A stretch of 64,000 bases of DNA, from NCBI GenBank assembly GCA_018656555.1, contig JABHZQ010000004.1, forward strand, positions 1-64,000, given 5' to 3'. This document shows, piece after piece, positions 37,527 through 52,021 of the stretch. Positions within the stretch are counted from its first letter, which is position 1; each line of letters opens with the position of its first letter. The translations under genes and the position numbers were made by a program. This stretch comes from an archaeon. Lineage in GTDB: Archaea; Nanobdellota; Nanobdellia; SCGC-AAA011-G17; GW2011-AR17. Below the pieces are notes generated by a model. That model saw only the letters and a list, made by a program, of their open reading frames with translations. It was not told the origin of the DNA and made no database searches.

Positions 37527-38023
37527 GTATATTCTTTAATATTATGTTGCCAGTATTCATATACCAACCACCCAACTAAAAGAATAGCATCTATACCTGC
37601 AAAGATAGTCCCTCCAAAGATAGTCCCAGGTAATAGATTCAAGCCCCAACCCACACTCATCAAGGGATAGATTGGATAAACAGTACCAGATAATAATCCA
37701 TCTAAAAAAACATGCAAAAACCAGCCAAAACCAACAACCATGAATATCTTACCAATTTTATCCTTATATCTCATAACGACCAAACCAATAAAAAATATCA
37801 CTAAAGGTATAACAAAATTATGAGTAAATAACCTATGAACTTCAACTAAAGAAAACACTCCAGAAGTAAACCAATATATCAATATATCAATATCAGGTAA
37901 CAAGCCAGCCAATCCACCAATAAGAACTAAATACAATGGAAATTCCCTTTTTTTAACAATATGATGTCTAAAGAAACTTAGAATAATAAGGGCTAACAAT
38001 ACATGTGTTACTGCATTTGGCAT
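37523..38023 (-). CDS. Membrane-bound metal-dependent hydrolase-like (DUF457/YdjM-like)
   Basis: MPNAVTHVLLALI, GLLPDIDI, HRLFTHNFV, FLDGLLSG. Confidence 0.8.
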   Translation of the reverse strand: MPNAVTHVLLALIILSFFRHHIVKKREFPLYLVLIGGLAGLLPDIDILIYWFTSGVFSLVEVHRLFTHNFVIPLVIFFIGLVVMRYKDKIGKIFMVVGFGWFLHVFLDGLLSGTVYPIYPLMSVGWGLNLLPGTIFGGTIFAGIDAILLVGWLVYEYWQHNIKEYT

Positions 38024-38110
38024 AGTAACAATAGAGTAGTATAGTTTAAAAGTTTTTTTAAAAAATAGAACACCAAAATATTTATTAATCCTACAAAACT
38101 CATTTCTATT

Positions 38111-38446
38111 ATGGATATATACAAGGCAGATAAGCTAATTGCAAAAGAGGTAAAAATTTGTAAAACTATCCTTTCAAGAATGAGAGGATTAATGTTCAGA
38201 ACAAAGATAAAACCCTTATTACTAGCACAAAAGTATGAGTCAGTTATAGCAATCCATATGTTCTTTGTATTTCGTAGAATAGATGCAATCTGGTTAAATA
38301 AAAATAAGGAAATAGTTGAAATAAAAAGATCTTTACTTCCTTTTTCTCCATTAGCTCTATCAACAACCCATGCAAAATATGTTCTAGAACTACCAAGATA
38401 TGCAGCAAAACCTCTGGAGATAGGAGATAGACTAGAATTCTTATAG
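38111..38446 (+). CDS. DUF192 family protein
   Basis: ILSRMRGLMFR, VIAIHMFFVFRRIDAIWLN, YVLELP. Confidence 0.88.
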   Translation: MDIYKADKLIAKEVKICKTILSRMRGLMFRTKIKPLLLAQKYESVIAIHMFFVFRRIDAIWLNKNKEIVEIKRSLLPFSPLALSTTHAKYVLELPRYAAKPLEIGDRLEFL

Positions 38447-38481
38447 AAAACTATAAAAGAAACTAACTCTTAGTAATTTTT

Positions 38482-39072
38482 ATGATTATTGAACCACTAA
38501 AGTTAACTGCGAAAGATCTAGCAGAGGAACTATCTAAACAAGAAAACAAAGCAGATCTACTTTTATTCTTAAGAAAATCAGAATTTTATTCTGGCATACC
38601 TGCAAAAAAGAGAAAAGCAGTATTAAGGGCATTACAAATACCCAGAACATTCAATAATGAGGATCTAAGAGAAGCAGATTTAAAATTTGCAAATCTAACT
38701 AACACAAGACTCATTGAATGCCAATTAGATGGGGCTGATTTAAGTTCTGCAACACTTGATAAAACAAATTTAAGAAATTCTACTTGTGTAACTACAAAAT
38801 TTAAAAAAGCAAAATTAACAAGAGTAGACCTAAGGTGGGTAACTCTTCTAAATGCTGATTTTAAAGGTGCAAAATTCAAAGAAGTAACAATATCTCATGC
38901 AGATTTCCATAATGTGAGGAACTTCACCCAAGGACAACTAAATAATTGTCTTGGGGCACAATTTGCAAAAAATCTTCCAGAAACTTTAACCCCTCCATTG
39001 ATTGGAAGAATAGAAGTACCTAAAAGAAGACAATGGTGGCAGTTTTGGAAATTAATCCCGTTCTTTAGATAG
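38482..39072 (+). CDS. Pentapeptide-repeat protein
   Basis: DLREADLKFANLTNTRLIECQLDGADLSSATLDKTNLRNS. Confidence 0.85.
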   Translation: MIIEPLKLTAKDLAEELSKQENKADLLLFLRKSEFYSGIPAKKRKAVLRALQIPRTFNNEDLREADLKFANLTNTRLIECQLDGADLSSATLDKTNLRNSTCVTTKFKKAKLTRVDLRWVTLLNADFKGAKFKEVTISHADFHNVRNFTQGQLNNCLGAQFAKNLPETLTPPLIGRIEVPKRRQWWQFWKLIPFFR

Positions 39073-39107
39073 AAAACTATATATACCTTTTATCTTAATA
39101 AACACTT

Positions 39108-40442
39108 ATGATAGAAATATGTGCAGTAGGTGGCTATTCTGAAGTTGGAAAAAATATGACTGCCATCAAAGTTGATGATGAAGTTATTATTTGTGATATG
39201 GGATTCTATTTACCTGAAATTATAAAGATACAAGATGAAGAGATAATTAAAGGAAAACTTACAAAAAAAACATTACAATTCCATGGTGGAATTCCAAATG
39301 ATACCATAATAAAAAAATGGAAAAATAAAGTAAAAGCAATAGCAGTAACTCATGCTCACTTAGACCACATTGGTGCAATTCCTTACATGGCAGAAGATTA
39401 CAACGCACCAGTCTATGGAACACCTTATTCTATTGAAGTTTTAAGTCAAATATTAAAAGATGAAAAAATCAAAATAAAAAATAAATTAAAAGTTCTCAAC
39501 TCCAATGCTTCTGTAAAAATATCCGATAAAATAACAATAGAATTTGTTAATATGACTCACTCTACTCCACAAACTGTTATGATAGCAATACATACTCCTT
39601 ATGGTTCTATAATCTATGCAAACGATTTCAAATTCGACAATCATCCAGTATTAGGAAAAAAACCAAACTACAAAAGATTAGAAGAAATAGGAAAGGATGG
39701 AGTTATAGCATTAATAGCTGATTCATTATATTCAAATGCTAATATGAAAACACCTTCTGAAAAAGTTGCTAGGGAACTTCTAAAAGATGTGCTTTTAGGA
39801 ACAAATAACAAAGACCATCTAGTTATAGTTACAACATTTGCATCACAAATTGCAAGATTAAAATCAGTAATAGAGTTTGGTAAAAAAATGAACCGGAAGA
39901 TTGTGTTCTTAGGAAGAAGTCTTCACAAGTATGTTACAGCTGCTGAAAACATAAAGCTTGTAAATTTCTCAAAAGATGTTGAATTAGTTGGATTCGCTTC
40001 CCAAGTAAGAAGAAAATTAAAAGAGATTCAAAAAAATCCACAAAAATACCTTGTAGTCTGTACTGGAAACCAAGGAGAACCAAGGGCTGTCCTTACAAGA
40101 CTTGCACTATCAGAATTACCATTTACTTTCAAATCAGGAGATCATGTTGTTTTCTCATGTAGAGTTATTCCTTCTCCTATTAATATAGCAAACAGATCTA
40201 TCCTAGAAGAAAAGTTAAAAGACAAAGGTGTGCGGATATTTAGAGACATCCACTCCTCAGGACATGCAGCAAGAGAAGACCTAAGAGATTTAATCAACCT
40301 AGTAAAACCAAAGCACCTTTTCCCTGCACATGGAGATATAACTAAACTAACACCTATGGCAGAACTAGCAGGAGAGATGGGTTATACATTAGGGAAAGAT
40401 GTACATATATTAAGAGATGGCCAATTTCTCAAATTAGAATAA
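39108..40442 (+). CDS. RNase J-like beta-CASP ribonuclease
   Basis: THAHLDHIGAIP, beta-CASP motifs, HSSGHAAREDLRDL, FPAHGDI. Confidence 0.92.
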   Translation: MIEICAVGGYSEVGKNMTAIKVDDEVIICDMGFYLPEIIKIQDEEIIKGKLTKKTLQFHGGIPNDTIIKKWKNKVKAIAVTHAHLDHIGAIPYMAEDYNAPVYGTPYSIEVLSQILKDEKIKIKNKLKVLNSNASVKISDKITIEFVNMTHSTPQTVMIAIHTPYGSIIYANDFKFDNHPVLGKKPNYKRLEEIGKDGVIALIADSLYSNANMKTPSEKVARELLKDVLLGTNNKDHLVIVTTFASQIARLKSVIEFGKKMNRKIVFLGRSLHKYVTAAENIKLVNFSKDVELVGFASQVRRKLKEIQKNPQKYLVVCTGNQGEPRAVLTRLALSELPFTFKSGDHVVFSCRVIPSPINIANRSILEEKLKDKGVRIFRDIHSSGHAAREDLRDLINLVKPKHLFPAHGDITKLTPMAELAGEMGYTLGKDVHILRDGQFLKLE

Positions 40443-40478
40443 TAATTCTTTTAAACTATATTATAATTCTCTTGTTTT

Positions 40479-41471
40479 ATGACAAATATCTCAGTTTCTA
40501 TTGAAAAAGCAGACTTTCCAGACCAATGGAGTTTAGCACCATTATTTAGAAACCCTTCTAATCCAGATTTACAAAAGATGATTTTATATTTACAAACTGC
40601 CTATGCCCATGCAACAGCAAAATCTAATTTGATGAATGATTTATTGGAATCCGCAGTAAGTGAATTTCCAGATGGAAAAAGATTAGATCATTCAGAATTA
40701 CCAGTTTATCAATTAGATTTTGGAGGGTTACCTCAAATTATGTTACTAACTGAAATTGATACTCCTCCAAATAGAGATGGGGTTTATCACCTAAGTCCTT
40801 TATGGATACCCGGACATGCACTGGGAGTCGATAGATGGGATCTTGTAGTAGATGAAGGTCCAATAAGAAGTGAAGGAAAAAGAACAACAAGACTAGAAAA
40901 CTGGATGGAAAAAAGAGAACCTGGACAAGAAGAATATTTAAGATTCTGGCTAGAACCAGGAGCAAGATATAATAGGGAAACAATGTTACCCAAAGTTTTC
41001 ATGTTAAGGATGGCTTACAGAACTCACTCTGAAGATAGAACGTTTGGTGAAGAAGTAAGAATAGAAGCTGAGGTAAATCAAGTTGGTGGAGAAGTTTATT
41101 ATAATGGAAATGGTCTTGCAGCTAGATTCACAAGATGGCTTACAATACAACCTGAAGATAGAACAACTTTTGTTATGGGACAGAGAGCAAACATCTATAC
41201 AGATAATAAAATTAATAATTTAGGTTTGGTAGAAGATCCAGCTTTACAATTTTTTTCTCCCGATACATTAGAAAAAATGAGAACAGCATCTCCAGTATTT
41301 AGGCAAATAGATTATTCTACACTAGTTGCTGCAGATATGTTCCCCGACCTGGGGCCCAATAAACAAGTCTTTGGAGTTATGCCAACTATTAACAATTTAG
41401 TCCAAGCTTTTGCAACTAGAAAACCAAAAAGCTTAGCTGGATTCAAACAAGTCTATTTCTCAAGAAATTGA
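40479..41471 (+). CDS. Hypothetical protein
   Basis: Uninterrupted 330 aa ORF. Confidence 0.55.
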   Translation: MTNISVSIEKADFPDQWSLAPLFRNPSNPDLQKMILYLQTAYAHATAKSNLMNDLLESAVSEFPDGKRLDHSELPVYQLDFGGLPQIMLLTEIDTPPNRDGVYHLSPLWIPGHALGVDRWDLVVDEGPIRSEGKRTTRLENWMEKREPGQEEYLRFWLEPGARYNRETMLPKVFMLRMAYRTHSEDRTFGEEVRIEAEVNQVGGEVYYNGNGLAARFTRWLTIQPEDRTTFVMGQRANIYTDNKINNLGLVEDPALQFFSPDTLEKMRTASPVFRQIDYSTLVAADMFPDLGPNKQVFGVMPTINNLVQAFATRKPKSLAGFKQVYFSRN

Positions 41472-41615
41472 AAAAAACAAAAAGTTTATAAACCCTGATT
41501 TTTTTTTGAAACTCCATGATTAAAGCTTTCTATAATTCCAAAAGCAGAAACAAAAGGACTTTTACAGTTTTTTCAGTTATAACTAATAAAAATTTGGAAC
41601 TACAGAAAGATTGAT

Positions 41616-41722
41616 GCCCTGATAGTGTAGTCCGGTCTATCATGTTGCCCTGTCGAGGCAACGACCCGGGTTCGAAAAAGGGTTACCGGAAGAGGTGCCC
41701 CACGAAAGTCCCGGTTAGGGCG
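41616..41722 (+). tRNA. tRNA-Asp (GTC) with T-loop intron
   Basis: GCCCTGA/TTAGGGC acceptor, GTTGCC-CTGTCGA-GGCAAC, T stem CCGGG/CCCGG with TTCGAA...T loop interrupted by ~32 nt (about 41677-41708); discriminator G73. Confidence 0.88.
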
Positions 41723-41725
41723 TTT

Positions 41726-41799
41726 GGGCCGGTAGCTCAGTCTGGTAGAGCACTTGACTTTTAATCAAGTGGTCGCGGGTTCAAATCCCGTCCGGCCCT
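41726..41799 (+). tRNA. tRNA-Lys (TTT), no intron
   Basis: GGGCCGG/CCGGCCC acceptor, GCTC/GAGC, CTTGA-CTTTTAA-TCAAG, GCGGGTTCAAATCCCGT. Confidence 0.95.
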
Positions 41800-41811
41800 T
41801 CCCATAAGAAA

Positions 41812-42069
41812 ATGAGCGCAAAAGAAGAAAAATCCAAGTTTGATGTAACCACCCACAAGTTTGTGCCGAAGCATATTAAACTTAGTGAGGAAGATAAACT
41901 AAAACTTCTAGAAAAATATAATATTACTGATAATCAATTACCCAAGATCATAAAATCAGATCCTGCTATTCAACATCTAGCTGCAAATGTAGGAGATGTT
42001 ATAAAAATAATTAGAAAAAGTCCAACAATAGGAGAGACTGAATACTTCAGATTAGTCGCAAATGTCTAG
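41812..42069 (+). CDS. rpoH: RNA polymerase subunit H (Rpb5)
   Basis: THKFVPKHIKLSEEDKLKLLEKYNITDNQLPKI; precedes rpoB. Confidence 0.95.
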   Translation: MSAKEEKSKFDVTTHKFVPKHIKLSEEDKLKLLEKYNITDNQLPKIIKSDPAIQHLAANVGDVIKIIRKSPTIGETEYFRLVANV

Positions 42070-43543
42070 AAAAAAAATAATTAAAAAATACTTTGAAGAA
42101 CATTCGTTCATCCAATCTAGTATTGAATCTTTTAATAAGTTCATTGATATAGAATTACAAAAGACAATTGATGATATCGGAGATATTATTCCTACAATTC
42201 TTCCACCTGATGTTCAAGAATTTAAAATAAAACTAAGTAAAATTTGGATAGAAAAACCTCAAATTACAGAGGCTGATGGTTCTAAAAGAAATATCTATCC
42301 AATTGAAGCTAGAATAAGAAAGTTAACTTATGCAGCTCCAATATTCCTTGAAGTTTCTGCTTTTATCGACGGAATCCAAAGAGAAAACTTTATCTCTAAT
42401 ATTGGTAGAATTCCAATCATGGTTGGATCTAAATATTGCCACTTAGATAAACTTACAGAAGATGAACTTATTGAACATGGTGAAGATCCTAATGATACAG
42501 GGGGATATTTCATAGTTAATGGAAATGAAAGAGTTATTATTACAGTAGAAGACTTATTACCTAACAAAGTATTCTTCCAAAGAAATAAAGTTGGTCCAAG
42601 TAAATTTACAGCTAAGATCTTCTCACAAAGAGGAGCTTACTCAATTCCTCATGTTATAGAACAGATGAAAGAAGGAATAATTTTCTTATCATTTACTAAA
42701 TTTAAGAGAATACCAATTATCACAGTAATTAAAGCATTAGGGATGACAAAAGATGAAGATATCATGAAAGCTATTTGTGATACAAAAGAATATGATGATA
42801 TTTATATTAATCTCTACAACTCCATTGATGTCAAAGATTCAGACGATGCAATGGAAATTATTGCTAAAAAAATTGGTCTAACTCAACCAAGAGAGATTAA
42901 AATTGAAAAAACAACAGAACAGTTAGATCATTACTTAATGCCTCATGTTGGTATCTCACCAAAAGATAGACAAGCTAAAGCACATCATATTTGTAAATTA
43001 ATCAAGAAATTCTTACAAATTTCAAAAGATAATAAAACTATAACTGATAAAGACCATTACAAAAATAAGAAACTAAAATTACCTGGAGATCTATTAGCAG
43101 ATTTATTCAAGGTAAACATGAGAGTTCTTGTTAATGATATTTTATACAACTTCCAAAGACTTGTAAAAAGGGGTAAGTTCCAATCTGTAAAGATTATTAT
43201 TAGGGACAAGCTACTTACATCCAGATTACAAAGTGCTATTGCAACTGGTTCATGGGTCGGAGGAAGAAAAGGTATTTCACAAAACATTGATAGAATTAAC
43301 AACCTAGCATCTCTATCTCACTTAGGAAGAGTTGTTTCATTATTATCAGCTACACAAGAAAACTTTGAAGCTAGAGAAATCCATGCAACACATTGGGGAA
43401 GATTATGTCCAATTGAAACTCCAGAAGGAACTCCTATTGGTCTAAGAAAGAACATGGCCTTACTATGTGAAGTTACAAGGGAAGAAGTTTCAGAGGAAAA
43501 AGTTAAAAAAATAATTGAAAATTTAGGGGTAGAATCAATATGA
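42062..43543 (+). CDS. rpoB2: RNA polymerase subunit B''
   Basis: GGYFIVNGNERVIITVEDL, HWGRLCPIETPEGTPIGLRKN. Confidence 0.97.
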   Translation: MSRKKIIKKYFEEHSFIQSSIESFNKFIDIELQKTIDDIGDIIPTILPPDVQEFKIKLSKIWIEKPQITEADGSKRNIYPIEARIRKLTYAAPIFLEVSAFIDGIQRENFISNIGRIPIMVGSKYCHLDKLTEDELIEHGEDPNDTGGYFIVNGNERVIITVEDLLPNKVFFQRNKVGPSKFTAKIFSQRGAYSIPHVIEQMKEGIIFLSFTKFKRIPIITVIKALGMTKDEDIMKAICDTKEYDDIYINLYNSIDVKDSDDAMEIIAKKIGLTQPREIKIEKTTEQLDHYLMPHVGISPKDRQAKAHHICKLIKKFLQISKDNKTITDKDHYKNKKLKLPGDLLADLFKVNMRVLVNDILYNFQRLVKRGKFQSVKIIIRDKLLTSRLQSAIATGSWVGGRKGISQNIDRINNLASLSHLGRVVSLLSATQENFEAREIHATHWGRLCPIETPEGTPIGLRKNMALLCEVTREEVSEEKVKKIIENLGVESI

Positions 43544-45342
43544 CAGATGTATACCTTGATGAAAAATATACTGGAAAATTAAGTAATTATAAAGATTTTA
43601 TCAAAACTCTAAAAGAAGAAAGAAGAAAACAAAAGATTTCAGGAACAATTAATGTAGCTTATGATGCTGAATTTGATGAAGTAACAGTTCACACTTGTTC
43701 TGGTAGAGCACGAAGACCTTTAATCTTAGTAGAAAATGGTAAACCATTACTAACTGATGATCATATTCAAAAAGTTGAAAACAATGAATTAAATTGGCAA
43801 GATTTAATTGAACAAGGAATAATTGAATACCTTGACGCTAATGAAGAAGAAAATGCACTAGTTGCACTTAATGAAAAATATCTTACTAAAGAAATGACTC
43901 ACATGGAAATAGATCCAATTGCAATTTTAGGTTTAACAACATCATTAGTACCTTATGCTAACTTTGGACAATCCTCAAGACTTAACAGAGGATCCAAAAC
44001 TCAAAAACAATCCTTAGGAATGTACGCAACTAACTATTTGTTAAGGATGGATACTGATATTTCTATATTACAATATCCCCAGAAACCACTAGTAGAAACT
44101 TTTATGCACGATGTTGTAAATTTTGATAAACACCCTTCAGGTCAAAACATCACAATAGCTCTAATGAGTTACGATGGATATAATATGGAGGATGCTTTAA
44201 TCATAAATAAAGGTTCAATTGAAAGAGGTCTTGCAAGATCTTTCTTTTTCAGACCCTATAGGGCAGAAGAATTAAGATACCAAGGTGGTTTAGTTGACGA
44301 AATAGGTATTCCCGATAAAGAAGTTAAAGGCTATAGATCAGATGAAGACTATAAATACCTAGAAGATGATGGTATTGTATATCCTGAAGTTAAAGTTAAT
44401 GAAGAACAAATAATCATTGGGAAAACATCCCCACCTAGATTCCTTGGAGAGATGGAAGAGTTTTCAATTGCTGCAAATACAAGAAGAGAATCTTCAGTAT
44501 CGGCTAGAGCAGGAGAAGAAGGTGTTGTAGATAATATTTTTATCACAGAAAATGCAGAAGGAAACAAATTGGTTCAAGTTAGATTAAGACATCAAAGAAT
44601 CCCAGAACCAGGAGATAAGTTTGCTTCAAGGTATGGACAAAAAGGAGTTATTGGAAGAATTGTTCCTCAAGCAGACTTACCTTTTTCAGTTAATGGAATA
44701 GTTCCAGACCTAGTATTTTCACCACATTCAATTCCATCAAGGATGACTATCTCACACTTAATAGAAGTTATTGGGGGTAAGGTTGGAGCTTTAGGTGGAA
44801 GATTTATTGATGGTACTACATTCTCAGCAGAATCAGAAGAAGACCTTAGAAAAGAACTTTTAGAACTTGGATTCAGAGAGAATGGAACTGAAAAATTCTA
44901 CAATGGAATTACTGGAGAAGAGATGGAAGCTCAGATTTTTGTAGGTAATATGTACTATCAGAAATTAAAATACATGGTTGCTAACAAAATGCACGCAAGA
45001 GCATCAGGTAGAATCCAGTTACTAACAAGACAGCCTATTGAAGGAAGAAGTAAGGGTGGAGGATTAAGGTTAGGAGAGATGGAGAAAGACTGTTTAGTAG
45101 CTCACGGAGCATCATTATTACTAAAAGAAAGATTTGATTCAGATAAAACAACATTACATATCTGTGAAAGTTGTGGTATGGTTGCAATCTTTGACAATAT
45201 TAGAAAGAAAGGAACCTGTCCTAAGTGTGGTGCAAATGCAGAGGTAAATGCAATTGACATAAGTTATGCTTTCAAATTACTATTAGATGAACTAAAATCC
45301 TTAGGATTATATCCTAAAATAAGTTTGAAAAACAAATACTAA
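43540..45342 (+). CDS. rpoB1: RNA polymerase subunit B'
   Basis: GYNMEDALIINKGS, GDKFASRYGQKGVIG, C-terminal CxxC zinc site. Confidence 0.97.
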   Translation: MTDVYLDEKYTGKLSNYKDFIKTLKEERRKQKISGTINVAYDAEFDEVTVHTCSGRARRPLILVENGKPLLTDDHIQKVENNELNWQDLIEQGIIEYLDANEEENALVALNEKYLTKEMTHMEIDPIAILGLTTSLVPYANFGQSSRLNRGSKTQKQSLGMYATNYLLRMDTDISILQYPQKPLVETFMHDVVNFDKHPSGQNITIALMSYDGYNMEDALIINKGSIERGLARSFFFRPYRAEELRYQGGLVDEIGIPDKEVKGYRSDEDYKYLEDDGIVYPEVKVNEEQIIIGKTSPPRFLGEMEEFSIAANTRRESSVSARAGEEGVVDNIFITENAEGNKLVQVRLRHQRIPEPGDKFASRYGQKGVIGRIVPQADLPFSVNGIVPDLVFSPHSIPSRMTISHLIEVIGGKVGALGGRFIDGTTFSAESEEDLRKELLELGFRENGTEKFYNGITGEEMEAQIFVGNMYYQKLKYMVANKMHARASGRIQLLTRQPIEGRSKGGGLRLGEMEKDCLVAHGASLLLKERFDSDKTTLHICESCGMVAIFDNIRKKGTCPKCGANAEVNAIDISYAFKLLLDELKSLGLYPKISLKNKY

Positions 45343-45343
45343 A

Positions 45344-49364
<4,021 letters not shown>

Positions 49365-49365
49365 A

Positions 49366-49770
49366 ATGATAAGTTACGACCAAAAAACAATCGGTTTCAT
49401 TAATGTTTTTGAGAGATCTACTAGAGCACAAGTAAAAGATTGTTTTGAAGAGGAAGATTCTCTTGTTTTTGTAGTACAACCTGGTCAAATTGGCTTTGCA
49501 ATAGGCAAAAAAGGAGCTAATGTAAAAAAACTTAACTTAATGTTCAAAAGAAAAATAAAAATCATAGAGTTTAATCCTTCTCCTAAACACTTTTTATTAA
49601 ACCTGTTATACCCTATAAAAGTAGAAATAGAAGTTAAAGAAGAAGAAATAGTAATAAAAACAGAAAATACAAAACAAAAAGGACAAATCTTTGGAAGAGA
49701 TAGAACAAATCTAAAGAGAAAACAGGCTATTATGGACAAATACTTTAAGTTAAAAATTGTTCTTGAATAG
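49366..49770 (+). CDS. nusA: NusA-like KH-domain protein
   Basis: GFAIGKKGANVKKLNLMFKRKIKIIEF; operon position. Confidence 0.88.
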   Translation: MISYDQKTIGFINVFERSTRAQVKDCFEEEDSLVFVVQPGQIGFAIGKKGANVKKLNLMFKRKIKIIEFNPSPKHFLLNLLYPIKVEIEVKEEEIVIKTENTKQKGQIFGRDRTNLKRKQAIMDKYFKLKIVLE

Positions 49771-49990
49771 AACCTAAATCTTCAACATCAAAACCCAATT
49801 TCTTCATAATTTTTACAACGCTTTCACTTCGAGCACCACTTCTACAATAAACTTTATACTTCTTACTTTTATCTAATTTCTTCAGGCCTCTCTCTAAATC
49901 TTCACTATAATAGTCAATATTAATAGCATTTTTTACATGCTTTTCATCATACTCTTCCTTTGTTCTAACATCAATATAGACTTCTTCCAT
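49745..49990 (-). CDS. Rhodanese-like domain protein
   Basis: MEEVYIDVRTKEEYDEKHVKNAINID..YKVYCRSGARSESV; start trimmed. Confidence 0.88.
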   Translation of the reverse strand: MEEVYIDVRTKEEYDEKHVKNAINIDYYSEDLERGLKKLDKSKKYKVYCRSGARSESVVKIMKKLGFDVEDLGSIQEQFLT

Positions 49991-50072
49991 ACAAAAGATC
50001 CTCTCTCTATTCTTTAAATAGCTTACCACAAACAGAAACCTTTAAAAACCCCGAAATTTCCCCAGAATGTAA

Positions 50073-50510
50073 ATGGCAAGTAAGAGTAAAGGTTTGAACG
50101 CAGGAAAGAAACTTCAAGCTAGAAGAAATGTTTCTAGATGGAAGAAGCAAGCCTACAAATCTAGAAAACTTGGATTAAAACCTAAGTCAGATCCATTAAA
50201 GGGAGCTTCACAAGCTAAAGCCATTGTGCTTGAAAAAATTCAGCTAGAAGCAAAACAGCCTAACTCGGCTATGAGAAAATGTGTTAGATGTCAATTAATT
50301 AAAAATGGAAAGAAAGTAACAGCTTTTGTTCCTGGCTATAATGCAATTAAACTAATTGATGAACACGATGAAATAGTAATTGAATGTATTGGTGGAAAGA
50401 TGGGAAGAGCTAAGGGAGACATTCCTTGTGTTAGGTGGCAAATAATCAAAGTTAATGATCAGTCCTTAAAGGCATTAGTAAAAGGTAAGATAGAAAAAGG
50501 TAGAAGATGA
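50073..50510 (+). CDS. rps12: Ribosomal protein S12
   Basis: [30 protein letters not shown]. Confidence 0.97.
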   Translation: MASKSKGLNAGKKLQARRNVSRWKKQAYKSRKLGLKPKSDPLKGASQAKAIVLEKIQLEAKQPNSAMRKCVRCQLIKNGKKVTAFVPGYNAIKLIDEHDEIVIECIGGKMGRAKGDIPCVRWQIIKVNDQSLKALVKGKIEKGRR

Positions 50511-51106
50511 GTGAGATAAAATTATTCAATAGATGGGAAACAGAACACATTCAAGTAATTGATCCTGGATTGAAAAGATACATCAATCTAAGACCTATTA
50601 TAATCCCAAAAACTCACGGAAGAAATGTTGGAACACAATTCTGGAAATCAAAATACCATATTGTTGAGAGATTAATTAACAAAATGATGATCCCTGGACA
50701 TAAAGGTAAAAAACATAAAATATCTTCAGCACATTGTACTGGTAAAGGTTTAACTACTTACAAAATTGTTGAAGAAGCATTCAAAATCATTGAAACAAAA
50801 TTAAAGAAAAATCCAGTTGAGGTTTTTGTTAAAGCTTTAGAAAATGCATCACCAAGAGAAGAGATTACTACAATTGAGTATGGGGGTGCAAGATATCCTA
50901 AGGCAGTTGAGTGTGCACCACAAAGAAGAATTGACTATGCTCTAAGATTAATGGCTCAAGGTGCTTATGCAAAATCATTTGGTAAAAAGTTCGCAATTCA
51001 AAATGCATTAGCTGATGAAATTATGAAAGCTTACAATGAAGATCAAAGTTCAAATTCAATTGGTAAAAAATTAGAACTTGAAAGACAGTCTGATGCTTCT
51101 AGATAA
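50507..51106 (+). CDS. rps7: Ribosomal protein S7
   Basis: [36 protein letters not shown]. Confidence 0.97.
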   Translation: MSEIKLFNRWETEHIQVIDPGLKRYINLRPIIIPKTHGRNVGTQFWKSKYHIVERLINKMMIPGHKGKKHKISSAHCTGKGLTTYKIVEEAFKIIETKLKKNPVEVFVKALENASPREEITTIEYGGARYPKAVECAPQRRIDYALRLMAQGAYAKSFGKKFAIQNALADEIMKAYNEDQSSNSIGKKLELERQSDASR

Positions 51107-51560
51107 GATCAACCATATAATCATATTTATATTCTTCAATTATTGACGCTGTCTCATAATCTTTTATTATTTTAGAAAACTTCATTCTTAGTTCAGAAAT
51201 AACTCTATCAAAGTCCTTTAAATCTTTTGCAGCAATACTAATTGTGAAATCCCACTTCCCTGTAGTCTTAGCTGCATAAACAATATTTGGATGAGCCTTC
51301 AAAAAAGCCAGAAACTTTTTTTCACTCTCTTCTGTTAAATTGAACAAAACAAAATTAACAAAAGTATAAACAGGAAAACCTATCGCCTCGGGATTAAGAG
51401 TAGTATGAAAAAACCTCACCACTTTATTTTTCTTCATTCTGTTAATTCTGTAGAGAACACTGTCTCTCTGTATCCCAGTTTTCCTGCTTACCTCTGCCAC
51501 GGACATCCGTGCATTTTTGTCCAAAACCTTGAGTATCTTTTTGTCTTTTTTATCTAACAT
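51099..51560 (-). CDS. Lrp/AsnC family transcriptional regulator
   Basis: MLDKKDKKILKVLDKNARMSVAEVSRKTGIQRDSVLYRI; start trimmed to match the upstream TATA box. Confidence 0.9.
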   Translation of the reverse strand: MLDKKDKKILKVLDKNARMSVAEVSRKTGIQRDSVLYRINRMKKNKVVRFFHTTLNPEAIGFPVYTFVNFVLFNLTEESEKKFLAFLKAHPNIVYAAKTTGKWDFTISIAAKDLKDFDRVISELRMKFSKIIKDYETASIIEEYKYDYMVDLI

Positions 51561-51654
51561 ATTACTTATTATATTAAACTTATTTAAATATCTTTCGTAT
51601 TTTAAGTAAAGTAACTTACAATCTTTAATAAACAATTAAAAATAATAAATAATT

Positions 51655-51978
51655 ATGAATCAAAGACTAAACCTGGCACTCTTGCTTCTAGGAGCAGGAA
51701 TATTTGTAACTCTTGGAGATATTACTCTCTTCCATTGGGCGAGAAACAACCATTGGATCCATCTAGCCCTCGGTCTAGCCTTAAATGTAGTAGGAATCAC
51801 ATTCTATGCTCTAACTCTGAGAATCGAAAGTATAGGCGTGGCAACAGCTATCTTCTTAGGAATAAATATATTGGCAGTTTCCTTAGCAGGTTTCATCTTT
51901 TTCAGTGAATCCATCCATTTACGGGGAGCAATTGGTATGATTTTGATAGCATTTGCAATATTCTTAATAGAGATCTAA
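51655..51978 (+). CDS. Small multi-TM EamA/SMR-like transporter
   Basis: Four hydrophobic segments; C-terminal LRGAIGMILIAFAIFLIEI. Confidence 0.75.
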   Translation: MNQRLNLALLLLGAGIFVTLGDITLFHWARNNHWIHLALGLALNVVGITFYALTLRIESIGVATAIFLGINILAVSLAGFIFFSESIHLRGAIGMILIAFAIFLIEI

Positions 51979-52021
51979 CCAAAAGCTTTAAAAAGGGAAA
52001 ATTATCTCAAGTTAATTAAAT

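Noticed and set aside
42062-45342. Split RNA polymerase B subunit as a novelty or frameshift
   Set aside because: A B''/B' split is well known in several archaeal lineages and both halves have clean starts and stops.
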